Part shown: positions 1-6,480 of the stretch, piece after piece
Numbering within the stretch: position 1 is the stretch's first letter
Layout: each line of letters begins with the position of its first letter
Origin: Clostridia bacterium
Lineage (GTDB): Bacteria; Bacillota; Clostridia; Christensenellales; CAG-1252
Reading direction: 5' to 3'
DNA: 14,294 nt
NCBI GenBank assembly: GCA_017615495.1
Contig: JAGAAA010000024.1
Coordinates: 1 to 14,294, forward strand
Translations under genes and position numbers: made by a program
The notes under the pieces: generated by a model
What the model was told of the DNA's origin: nothing
The model's input: the letters and a program-made list of their open reading frames with translations, nothing else
The model's database searches: none

Positions 1-1377
1 GCGGACAAGCTGTATTTCGAGCCGCTGACGCCGGAAGACGTGATGGCCATCATTGATTTTGAGCAGCCCAAGGGCGTCATCGCATCCCTCGGCGGTCAGA
101 CCGCCATCAACCTGGCGGAGCCCCTCAACAGCCGCGGCGTCAAGATCGTCGGCACCGATTGCGCCGCCATCGACAAGGCGGAAAACCGCGACCTGTTTGA
201 AAAACTTTTGACCGAGCTGGACATCCCGCGCCCCGAAGGCACCGCCGTCACCAAGATCGAGGATGGCGTCAAGGCTGCGGCGCGCATCGGCTACCCCGTA
301 CTCGTCCGCCCGAGCTTTGTCTTAGGCGGCAGGGCGATGCAGATCGTCGGCAACGAAAAGGCGCTTCGCCATTACCTCAAGACCGCGGTGGAGATCGACG
401 AGGACAAGCCCGTGCTCGTGGATCGCTACATCGTTGGTAAGGAAGTGGAAGTCGACGCGGTGTGCGACGGCGTGGACGTCTTCGTGCCGGGCATCATGGA
501 ACTGGTCGAGCGTACGGGTATCCACTCGGGCGACAGCATCTCGGTCTACCCCGCCTTCTCCATCTCCGACAAGGTGAAAGGGACCATCCTGCAATACGCC
601 AAGAAGCTTGGCCTCGGCATCGGCATCAAGGGCCTTTACAACATCCAATTCATCGTGGACAAGTCCGAAAAGGTTTACATCATCGAGGTCAACCCCCGTT
701 CTTCGAGGACGGTGCCCTTCCTCTCTAAGGCAACGGGCTACTCCCTCGCGGATATCGCAACCGAAGTCATCATGGGCAAGAGCCTCAAGGAACAGGGCAT
801 CTTCGGCATCTATCCCGAAGAGAAAAAGCGCCACTACGTAAAAGTGCCGGTCTTCTCCTTCAACAAGATCAAGGGCTTGGACGCCTACCTCTCGCCGGAA
901 ATGAAATCCACCGGTGAAGCCATCGGTTACGACGACAAGCTCAACCGCGCGCTTTACAAGGCGCTGCAAGCTTCGGGCACCAAACTGTTGAATTACGGCA
1001 CGGTGTTCGCCACCATCGCCGATGCGGATAAGGAGGAAGCCTTGCCGCTCATCCGCCGCTTTTACAACCTCGGTTTCAACATCGAGGCAACCTCGGGCAC
1101 CGCTAAGTACTTGAAGGAAAACGGCATCCGCACCCACGTTTTGAAGAAGATCAGCGAGGGCAGCATGGAGATCCGCGATTCCATCCGTCAAGGTCACATC
1201 TCTTACGTGATCAACACTTCTTCCGTCGGGGCGGAAAGCGCCAAGATGGACGGTGTGGAGATCAGAAAGTATGCGACGGAAAGCAACGTTACGATGTTTA
1301 CCTCCCTCGACACGGTCAAAGTGCTCCTCGACATCTTGGAGGAGACCACGTTGACCATCTCCACCATCGACGCGTAA
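1..1377 (+). CDS. carB: Carbamoyl-phosphate synthase large subunit, 3' part (5' end outside window)
   Basis: This is the C-terminal 458 residues of CarB, open from the first base; the intact protein is usually about 1,070 residues, so roughly the first 57% is missing. CarB uses two ATP and ammonia from the CarA subunit to make carbamoyl phosphate, the first step toward pyrimidines and arginine. The visible part begins inside the second (carbamate-phosphorylating) ATP-grasp half: the RPSFVLGGRAM segment lies near 307-339 and the metal-binding EVNPRSSRTVPF segment near 685-720. The last 125 or so residues form the MGS-like allosteric domain; its EATSGTAKYL segment (about 1084-1113) keeps the Thr residues that bind effectors in the E. 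coli enzyme. Placement directly before pyrK suggests a pyrimidine-linked isozyme, probably responsive to UMP and PRPP (inference). It ends TAA, two bases before pyrK. Identification is very secure. Confidence 0.97.
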   Translation, partial: ADKLYFEPLTPEDVMAIIDFEQPKGVIASLGGQTAINLAEPLNSRGVKIVGTDCAAIDKAENRDLFEKLLTELDIPRPEGTAVTKIEDGVKAAARIGYPVLVRPSFVLGGRAMQIVGNEKALRHYLKTAVEIDEDKPVLVDRYIVGKEVEVDAVCDGVDVFVPGIMELVERTGIHSGDSISVYPAFSISDKVKGTILQYAKKLGLGIGIKGLYNIQFIVDKSEKVYIIEVNPRSSRTVPFLSKATGYSLADIATEVIMGKSLKEQGIFGIYPEEKKRHYVKVPVFSFNKIKGLDAYLSPEMKSTGEAIGYDDKLNRALYKALQASGTKLLNYGTVFATIADADKEEALPLIRRFYNLGFNIEATSGTAKYLKENGIRTHVLKKISEGSMEIRDSIRQGHISYVINTSSVGAESAKMDGVEIRKYATESNVTMFTSLDTVKVLLDILEETTLTISTIDA

Positions 1378-1379
1378 AA

Positions 1380-2108
1380 ATGAAGCAGGTGATTTTTGAA
1401 CTTAAGCATACCGAGCGCCTTTGCGAAAACGTTTTTAAAAGCGTTTTTGCGGGCGATACGTCGGGCATAACCAATCCGGGGCAGTTCGTCAACGTAAAGA
1501 TCGACGGGCTTTATCTCAGGCGCCCCATTTCGGTTTGCGACAAAGAGGAGGGCGCATTGACTCTGGTCTACAAAGTGGTAGGCAAGGGGACGGCGGCTCT
1601 TTCCGAAGCAAAACCGGGCGCTAAGTTCGACGTATTGACGGGGCTCGGCAACGGGTACGACCTTTCTTTGTCCGGCAACGCTCCGCTGCTGGTCGGCGGC
1701 GGCGTGGGGGTTCCGCCTTTGTATTATTTGGCAAAGAAGCTTATTGAAAAAAGGGCAAAGCCCTTCGTTGCGCTGGGGTTCAACCGCAAGGAGGAAGTAT
1801 TCTTTCAAAAAGAATTCGAGGCGCTTGGCGCAAAAGTCGCGCTTGCCACGGTGGACGGCAGTCAAGGGGTCAAAGGGTTTGTGACAAACGTTCTGCCCGA
1901 GAATTATTCCTACTTTTACGCTTGCGGTCCCGAGCCGATGCTCAAGGCGCTTTATAACGCCACAACGTCGGAAGGAGAACTTTCTTTTGAAGAGAGGATG
2001 GGCTGCGGCTTCGGCGCCTGCATGGGTTGCTCCTGCAAGACCATCGCGGGCAACAAGCGCATCTGCAAGGACGGCCCCGTGCTGAAAAAGGGGGAGATAT
2101 TATGGTAG
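1380..2108 (+). CDS. pyrK: Dihydroorotate dehydrogenase (NAD+) electron transfer subunit
   Basis: PyrK (242 aa) is the FAD and [2Fe-2S] subunit of class 1B dihydroorotate dehydrogenase. It passes electrons from the FMN of PyrD to NAD+. The flavin-binding segment LRRPISV is at residues 46-52, a glycine-rich nucleotide-binding stretch GGGVGVPPLYYL at about 106-117, and the GPEPML motif at about 183-188. Four cluster cysteines are visible as C209-x4-C214-x2-C217-x11-C229, with one additional cysteine at 219. The start ATG is two bases after the carB stop. No strong Shine-Dalgarno stands alone there, though GGAGGAG occurs within the carB end about 40 bases upstream, so translational coupling to carB is likely. 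The 3' end overlaps pyrD by 7 bases, and the pyrK tail carries the pyrD ribosome binding site. Length is slightly under the roughly 255 residues of well-studied homologues. Confidence 0.95.
   Translation: MKQVIFELKHTERLCENVFKSVFAGDTSGITNPGQFVNVKIDGLYLRRPISVCDKEEGALTLVYKVVGKGTAALSEAKPGAKFDVLTGLGNGYDLSLSGNAPLLVGGGVGVPPLYYLAKKLIEKRAKPFVALGFNRKEEVFFQKEFEALGAKVALATVDGSQGVKGFVTNVLPENYSYFYACGPEPMLKALYNATTSEGELSFEERMGCGFGACMGCSCKTIAGNKRICKDGPVLKKGEILW
2090..2096 (+). promoter_or_regulatory. Ribosome binding site that fixes the pyrD start
   Basis: GGGGGAG lies 5 bases before ATG 2102 and inside the last codons of pyrK. It supports 2102 as the pyrD start rather than the in-frame upstream ATG at 2027, which would add 25 residues with no family resemblance. 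Confidence 0.8.
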
Positions 2109-3010
2109 ATACCAAGATAAATCTTTGCGGGATAGAGCTCGACAATCCCGTCATCCCCGCAAGCGGCACCTTCGGCTACGGTTACGAATTTGCGGAACTT
2201 TACGACATCAACTGTTTGGGCACCTTCTCTTTCAAGGGCACCACGCTGGAAGAGCGCTTCGGTAACCCGACGCCGAGGATCGCGGAATGCGCCTCGGGGA
2301 TGCTCAACGCGGTGGGATTGCAAAACCCCGGCGTTAAAAAGGTGGTTTCGGAGGAACTTCCTCGCCTGAAAAAGGTGTTTAACAAAAAGGTGATGGCAAA
2401 CGTCAGCGGCTTTGGCATCGACGAGTACGTTGAAGTCTGCCGCATCTTGGACAAGGAAGAGCAGGTCGGCTGGCTGGAAGTCAACGTTTCCTGCCCCAAC
2501 GTGCACGGCGGCGGGCTGAGCTTCGGCACCGACGCAAAAACGGCGGCGGCTGTGACCGCTGCAGTCAAAAAGGCTACCACCAAGCCCGTCATCATCAAGC
2601 TTTCGCCCAACGTTACCGACATCACGGAGATCGCTCGGGCGGTGGAAGATGCGGGCGCGGACGGCGTTTCTCTTATAAACACCCTCGTCGGCATGCGTTT
2701 GGATCTCAGGACAAAAAAGCCCGTGATCAAAAACGTTACGGGCGGGCTGTCGGGCCCCGCGGTGTTCCCGGTAGCGCTCAATATGGTGTATAAGACCAGC
2801 AAAGCGGTCAAGATCCCCGTCGTGGGGATGGGCGGCGTATCCTCTGCGGAGGACGTCTTGGAAATGATCCTCGCCGGCGCTACGGCGGTGGAGGTCGGGG
2901 CGGCAAACCTCGTTGATCCCTTCGCGTGTAAGGAGATCGTGGAAAAGTTGCCCGAGGCAATGCAAAAATACGGCATCAAATCATTAAACGAACTTAGGGG
3001 GAAGGCATAA
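2102..3010 (+). CDS. pyrD: Dihydroorotate dehydrogenase, class 1B catalytic subunit
   Basis: PyrD (302 aa) oxidises dihydroorotate to orotate with FMN, the fourth step of UMP synthesis, and works as a complex with PyrK. It is a TIM barrel. Visible landmarks are the N-terminal IELDNPVIPASGTFGYG segment (residues 11-27), K45 in FKGTT, the substrate-binding NPGV at 75-78, and the catalytic-base loop NVSCPNV with C131. A catalytic cysteine, rather than the serine of class 2 enzymes, is characteristic of class 1 enzymes. The FMN phosphate region VVGMGGVSSAED is near residues 240-251. The start was chosen by the strong ribosome binding site and by homology: the protein begins with a beta strand just before the IELDNP motif. 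It overlaps pyrK by 7 bases and its TAA shares one base with the pyrF ATG, so the genes are surely cotranscribed and translationally coupled. Confidence 0.96.
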   Translation: MVDTKINLCGIELDNPVIPASGTFGYGYEFAELYDINCLGTFSFKGTTLEERFGNPTPRIAECASGMLNAVGLQNPGVKKVVSEELPRLKKVFNKKVMANVSGFGIDEYVEVCRILDKEEQVGWLEVNVSCPNVHGGGLSFGTDAKTAAAVTAAVKKATTKPVIIKLSPNVTDITEIARAVEDAGADGVSLINTLVGMRLDLRTKKPVIKNVTGGLSGPAVFPVALNMVYKTSKAVKIPVVGMGGVSSAEDVLEMILAGATAVEVGAANLVDPFACKEIVEKLPEAMQKYGIKSLNELRGKA

Positions 3011-3711
3011 TGGCAAAAGACGTGATCATCGCGTGCGATTTTGACGGCGCGGAAAAAACGCTTGCGTTTTTGGATCAATTCAAGGGCAAAAAGCCCTTTG
3101 TAAAAATCGGGATGGAACTCTTTTATTCCGCAGGTCCGGACATCGTCCGCGAACTCAAAAAGAGAGGGCACAAGGTGTTTTTGGACCTCAAACTGCACGA
3201 CATCCCCAATACCGTAAAAAAGAGTATGGCAGTGCTTTCCGGCCTCGGCGCAGATATCTGCAATTTGCACGCGGCGGGCACCGTGGCAATGATGAAAGCC
3301 GCATTGGAAGGGCTCACTCGTCCGGATGGGACGCGCCCCTTGCTGATCGCGGTCACGCAACTTACCTCCACCGATGAAGAGAGCATGAAGCGCGACCTCT
3401 TGATCGACAAGCCGATGGCGGAAGTGGTCAAGCATTACGCCATGAACGCCAAGCTCGCGGGCTTGGACGGCGTGGTCTGCTCCCCCTTGGAGGCGGACGG
3501 CGTGCATAAGGCTTGCGGCAAAGATTTCCTGACCGTGACGCCGGGCGTGCGCTTTGCGGACGGGGACAAGGGCGATCAAAAGCGCGTGATGACCCCTGCG
3601 GAAGCAAGAAAAGCGGGTTCGGATTACATCGTGGTCGGGCGCCCAATCACGGCGGCGGCAGACCCCGTGGCGGCGTACGAAAGATGCCTCAAAGAATTTT
3701 TGGAAGACTAA
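3010..3711 (+). CDS. pyrF: Orotidine 5'-phosphate decarboxylase, type 1
   Basis: PyrF (233 aa, normal length for the type 1 family) decarboxylates OMP to UMP, the last step of the pathway. The catalytic Lys-Asp-Lys-Asp array is visible as K32 (FVKIGMELF) and D59, K61 and D64 in the FLDLKLHDIP motif. The phosphate-binding C-terminal region includes TPGVRF (about 178-183) and YIVVGRPIT (about 211-219). The shape matches the short bacterial type 1 enzymes and not the longer type 2 family. The ATG overlaps the pyrD stop by one base (TAATG), and the pyrD tail supplies an AGGGGGAAGG-like ribosome binding site. It is followed by pyrE after only 12 bases, so the two UMP-forming steps are encoded side by side. 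Confidence 0.96.
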   Translation: MAKDVIIACDFDGAEKTLAFLDQFKGKKPFVKIGMELFYSAGPDIVRELKKRGHKVFLDLKLHDIPNTVKKSMAVLSGLGADICNLHAAGTVAMMKAALEGLTRPDGTRPLLIAVTQLTSTDEESMKRDLLIDKPMAEVVKHYAMNAKLAGLDGVVCSPLEADGVHKACGKDFLTVTPGVRFADGDKGDQKRVMTPAEARKAGSDYIVVGRPITAAADPVAAYERCLKEFLED

Positions 3712-3723
3712 AGGAGAAGACTT

Positions 3724-4371
3724 ATGGATATTTCAGTTCAAGTTGCAAAAGCGTTACTTTCCGTTAAGGCGGTGTTTTTCCGTCCCGATGAGCCCTTTAC
3801 CTGGGCAAGCGGCATCAAAAGCCCCGTATACTGCGACAACCGTTTGACTCTTTCCGCCCCCGACGCGAGGATCATCGTGGAAAACGGGCTTGCGGAGACC
3901 GTTCGCAGAGAATACCCCGAAGCGGAGATCCTGATGGGCACCTCCACCGCGGGCATTGCGCACGCGGCGATCACCGCGCACCTCTTGGGCTTGCCGATGG
4001 GGTACGTGCGTTCCGGCGCAAAGGATCACGGCAGACAAAACCGCATTGAGGGCAAGCTTGAAAAAGGGCAAAAGACGGTGGTGGTAGAGGACCTCATCTC
4101 CACCGGCGGCAGCGTGATCGACACGGTGGAAGCGCTGCGCGAAGCGGGCGCCGACGTCCTCGGTGTGGTAAGCATCTTCACTTACGGCATGCAAAAGGGC
4201 TTGGATCGTTTGGCGGAAGCCAAGGTCAAGAACGTTTCTTTGACCAACTTCGACACCATCGCCGCCATCGCCGCGGAAGAAGGCTACATCGGCAAGAGCG
4301 ACGTGGAACGCTTGATCGCATTCAGAAACGATCCGTCCGACGAAAGTTGGATCAATAAGGGGAAGAAATAA
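3724..4371 (+). CDS. pyrE: Orotate phosphoribosyltransferase
   Basis: PyrE (215 aa) joins orotate and PRPP to give OMP. The PRPP-binding signature VVVEDLISTGGS covers residues 119-130, with the two acidic residues E122 and D123 that contact the ribose. The flexible catalytic loop is visible as R96, K100 and H102 in the YVRSGAKDHG stretch. The N-terminal FTWASGIKSPVYCDNR (25-40) is the orotate-binding region. The ribosome binding site AGGAGA (3712-3717) sits between the pyrF stop and ATG 3724. The stop TAA overlaps the pyrB ATG by one base. The order pyrK-pyrD-pyrF-pyrE is common in Bacillota, which supports one transcript. No truncation or odd residue was noticed. Confidence 0.96.
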   Translation: MDISVQVAKALLSVKAVFFRPDEPFTWASGIKSPVYCDNRLTLSAPDARIIVENGLAETVRREYPEAEILMGTSTAGIAHAAITAHLLGLPMGYVRSGAKDHGRQNRIEGKLEKGQKTVVVEDLISTGGSVIDTVEALREAGADVLGVVSIFTYGMQKGLDRLAEAKVKNVSLTNFDTIAAIAAEEGYIGKSDVERLIAFRNDPSDESWINKGKK

Positions 4372-5462
4372 TGAAAAGTCTCATTGACATTTGCGACCTG
4401 ACGCGCGAAGAGATCGCCGAGATGATCACGGTTGCGGAGGACATCATCCGTCGCCCCGCAAAATACGCCAAAAAGTGCAAGGGCAAAAAGATAGCCACGC
4501 TGTTCTTTGAGCCTTCCACTCGTACGAGACTCTCGTTTGAAGCGGCGATGTACGAGCTGGGCGGCAACGTGTTGCCCGTGCCGGGCGAGGCGCTTTCGTC
4601 GGCGGCAAAAGGGGAAAGTATTGCGGATACCGTCCGCGTGATCTCCTCCTACGCCGATATCATTGCGATGCGCTCCCCCAAAGAAGGCGCGGCGTTCGTC
4701 GCGGCAAGAAGCGCAAACGTGCCCATCATCAACGCGGGCGACGGCGGGCACTGCCATCCGACGCAAACCTTAGCGGACCTTCTTACCATTTACCGCGAGA
4801 AGGGCACCTTCGACAACCTCACCGTAGGCTTTTGCGGCGATTTGAAGTACGGCAGAACGGTGCATTCCTTGATCACCGCGCTTTCCCGCTACAACAACGT
4901 CAAGATCGTCCTGATCTCGCCCAAGGAGCTTATTTTGCCCAATTACGTTAAGATCGGCGTCATTGAAAAGTCGGGCATGGAATACTACGAAACGGACGAC
5001 CTCGAAAAAGCCATCCCCGACCTTGACATCCTCTATATGACTAGGATCCAGCGTGAACGTTTTGAAGATAAAAGCGAATACGATCGCTTAAAGGACGCCT
5101 ACGTCCTGACGGAAGAAAAGATGAAGGCGGCAAAAAAAGACGCTTGCGTGATGCATCCCCTTCCTCGCGTGAACGAGATCAGCGTCAAGGTGGACGACGA
5201 CCCGCGCGCTTGTTACTTCAAGCAGGTGGAAAACGGCAAGTACATCCGTATGGCGCTTATCCTAAAGTTGCTGCAAGAAGCAAAGAATTCGGTAAAAGAG
5301 GATCTTCTTGCCGGCAAGGAAGTGTTCGTGGGAGAAACGGGGTGCGAAAACCCGCGTTGCATCTCGCAAACCGAGCAGGAACTTGCCAAACTCTTTAAGG
5401 TGGTGGACAAGGAAGCAAACGTTTGCCGTTGCGTTTACTGCGAAAAGAGAAAACGCTTCTAA
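4371..5462 (+). CDS. pyrB: Aspartate carbamoyltransferase with a C-terminal PyrI-type zinc domain
   Basis: PyrB (363 aa) condenses carbamoyl phosphate and aspartate to carbamoyl aspartate. The catalytic chain occupies residues 1 to about 303. It shows carbamoyl-phosphate site STRTR (49-53), the mobile-loop lysine K80, HPTQ (129-132) with the active-site His, GDLKYGRTVHS (156-166) and HPLPR (262-266). Ordinary PyrB ends near residue 305-311, but this one continues for about 55 residues. The tail holds C325-x4-C330 and C354-x2-C357, with the sequences CENPRCIS and CRCVYCEK. In E. coli PyrI the zinc ligands are C109-x4-C114 and C138-x2-C141; the 24-residue distance between the second and third ligands is identical here. 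This is therefore a fused PyrI zinc domain (inference from motif and spacing), without the roughly 100-residue nucleotide-binding domain of PyrI. No separate pyrI lies in the window. It is the last gene before the operon terminator. Confidence 0.95.
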   Translation: MKSLIDICDLTREEIAEMITVAEDIIRRPAKYAKKCKGKKIATLFFEPSTRTRLSFEAAMYELGGNVLPVPGEALSSAAKGESIADTVRVISSYADIIAMRSPKEGAAFVAARSANVPIINAGDGGHCHPTQTLADLLTIYREKGTFDNLTVGFCGDLKYGRTVHSLITALSRYNNVKIVLISPKELILPNYVKIGVIEKSGMEYYETDDLEKAIPDLDILYMTRIQRERFEDKSEYDRLKDAYVLTEEKMKAAKKDACVMHPLPRVNEISVKVDDDPRACYFKQVENGKYIRMALILKLLQEAKNSVKEDLLAGKEVFVGETGCENPRCISQTEQELAKLFKVVDKEANVCRCVYCEKRKRF

Positions 5463-5480
5463 GGAACCCAAACAAAAACG

Positions 5481-5505
5481 AGGTGCCGATCAGGCACCTT
5501 TTTTT
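5481..5505 (+). terminator. Rho-independent terminator of the pyr operon
   Basis: A perfect 7-bp inverted repeat, AGGTGCC and GGCACCT, encloses the 5-base loop GATCA and runs into seven T residues (5499-5505). It begins 18 bases after the pyrB stop. An A-rich stretch upstream could let it act in both directions, but no minus-strand gene converges on it. Confidence 0.9.
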
Positions 5506-5526
5506 GTCACTAAGTTGCCGCGCACG

Positions 5527-5555
5527 TTGCTTCTCGGGGCAAAGTGTGTTACAAT
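5527..5555 (+). promoter_or_regulatory. Predicted sigma-A-type promoter for the isomerase-like gene
   Basis: The -35 candidate TTGCTT (5527-5532) is 17 bases from -10 TACAAT (5550-5555), which is preceded by TGT, giving an extended -10. The start of transcription would fall near A5562, leaving a leader of about 20 bases with GAGG 5 bases before ATG 5583. The position just after the pyr terminator fits an independent transcription unit. Confidence 0.7.
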
Positions 5556-5582
5556 GGTAGCATTAAAAGCGTAGAGGTAGTT

Positions 5583-6335
5583 ATGGATAGGATCAGCACG
5601 TATGCGTATTGCGGTTTCGATCTCCCCGCCGAAGAGCGTTTTCAAAAGATAAAGGAAGCGGGGTTTCAAAAGGTGGCGGTTTGGTGCCACAACGATTACA
5701 ACACGTACAGCGGCATTTCGGAATACGAACAATTTAAGTTTGTCCGCGAGCAGGGGCTCGAGGTCTCCTATGCGCACGCTCCCATTAAATTCGCGCCTTA
5801 TTTGATGAACAAGTATTACGGGGCAAAGGACGCCATCAAAACTTACAAGATCTATTTGAAAGGGGCAAAGGAGCAGGGCGTAAACGTCGTGGTCGTCCAC
5901 CTGCCGGAGATCACCCCCACAGTCATCGACAACGTCGCTGAGATCGCGGAATTTGCCGAAGGGCAAGGCGTCACCCTCGCGGTGGAAAATCTGACGGGCG
6001 AAGCCCCGTTTGACGAGCTTTTCCGCGCGGTGAAAGGCGTCTCTTTCTGCTACGACACCTGCCACGCTCTGATGTTTGGCGACAAGGACGGAAAAATGGC
6101 AGAACGCTATATGGATCGCCTCGTTACGACGCATTTATCGGACGGCGACGGCAAAAAGGATTGCCATTATATGGTGGGAGACGGGGAATACGACTTCGTT
6201 ACCCTCGCGAAAAGGCTCAAAGACGGCGGTTATAAGGGCGATTTTGTTCTCGAAGCATTCCAATCTGCGGAATATGCGGATATTTCCGAATTTTTACAGA
6301 CGGGAAGGGAGCGTTTGGAGCGCATTTTCGGGTAA
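5583..6335 (+). CDS. Sugar phosphate isomerase/epimerase family TIM-barrel protein, substrate unknown
   Basis: This 250-residue protein resembles the xylose isomerase-like TIM-barrel superfamily, which includes sugar epimerases, hydroxypyruvate isomerase and endonuclease IV. Likely metal and active-site residues are H65 (YAHAP), H106 (VVHLPE), E135 (AVENL), D158 and H161 (CYDTCHA), H184 (THLSD) and E224 (VLEAF). The VEN, YDTCHA and HLSD segments at these spacings are the usual signature. No signal peptide or membrane segment is seen, so it is cytoplasmic. Start 5583 was chosen because GAGG lies 5 bases upstream and the protein begins at the first barrel strand; the earlier in-frame ATG at 5544 falls inside the promoter -10 region. 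It sits alone between the pyr and glg operons, which does not reveal its substrate. The superfamily call is firm; the exact reaction is not assignable. Confidence 0.85.
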   Translation: MDRISTYAYCGFDLPAEERFQKIKEAGFQKVAVWCHNDYNTYSGISEYEQFKFVREQGLEVSYAHAPIKFAPYLMNKYYGAKDAIKTYKIYLKGAKEQGVNVVVVHLPEITPTVIDNVAEIAEFAEGQGVTLAVENLTGEAPFDELFRAVKGVSFCYDTCHALMFGDKDGKMAERYMDRLVTTHLSDGDGKKDCHYMVGDGEYDFVTLAKRLKDGGYKGDFVLEAFQSAEYADISEFLQTGRERLERIFG

Positions 6336-6392
6336 TTCTCTCTTTAAAACGCTATTTTTATCAAAACACCCTAAAAATCATACTTTTTGCTA

Positions 6393-6421
6393 TTGAAAAG
6401 AGGCGATTATTGTGCTATAAT
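6393..6421 (+). promoter_or_regulatory. Predicted strong sigma-A-type promoter of the glg operon
   Basis: TTGAAA (6393-6398) and TATAAT (6416-6421) are separated by 17 bases, and TGC directly before the -10 makes it extended. This is near consensus. Transcription should start near A6428, giving a leader of about 52 bases to glgB. The rest of the 145-base gap (6336-6480) is A+T-rich, with no clear terminator for the upstream gene and no recognised riboswitch. Confidence 0.85.
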
Positions 6422-6470
6422 GACAGTAACCGTTTCCCCTTTCTTTACGTGGAAGGCGGGCGCGGCTTTC

Positions 6471-6476
6471 AGGAGG
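6471..6476 (+). promoter_or_regulatory. Consensus ribosome binding site of glgB
   Basis: AGGAGG lies 4 bases before ATG 6481, a perfect anti-16S match although at a short spacing. It fixes the glgB start. Confidence 0.8.
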
Positions 6477-6480
6477 CACA

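Noticed and set aside
2027..2101. Upstream in-frame start for pyrD giving 25 extra residues.
   Set aside because: The extra residues are basic and unlike the family, and the perfect-spacing ribosome binding site points to 2102.
5544..5582. Upstream start for the isomerase-like gene.
   Set aside because: It would lie within the promoter -10 region and upstream of the predicted transcription start; ATG 5583 has GAGG at good spacing.
6336..6480. A riboswitch, attenuator or small RNA in the gap before glgB.
   Set aside because: Only about 52 bases separate the predicted transcription start from glgB. There is just a weak imperfect hairpin (about 6451-6470) and no recognised aptamer pattern or terminator.
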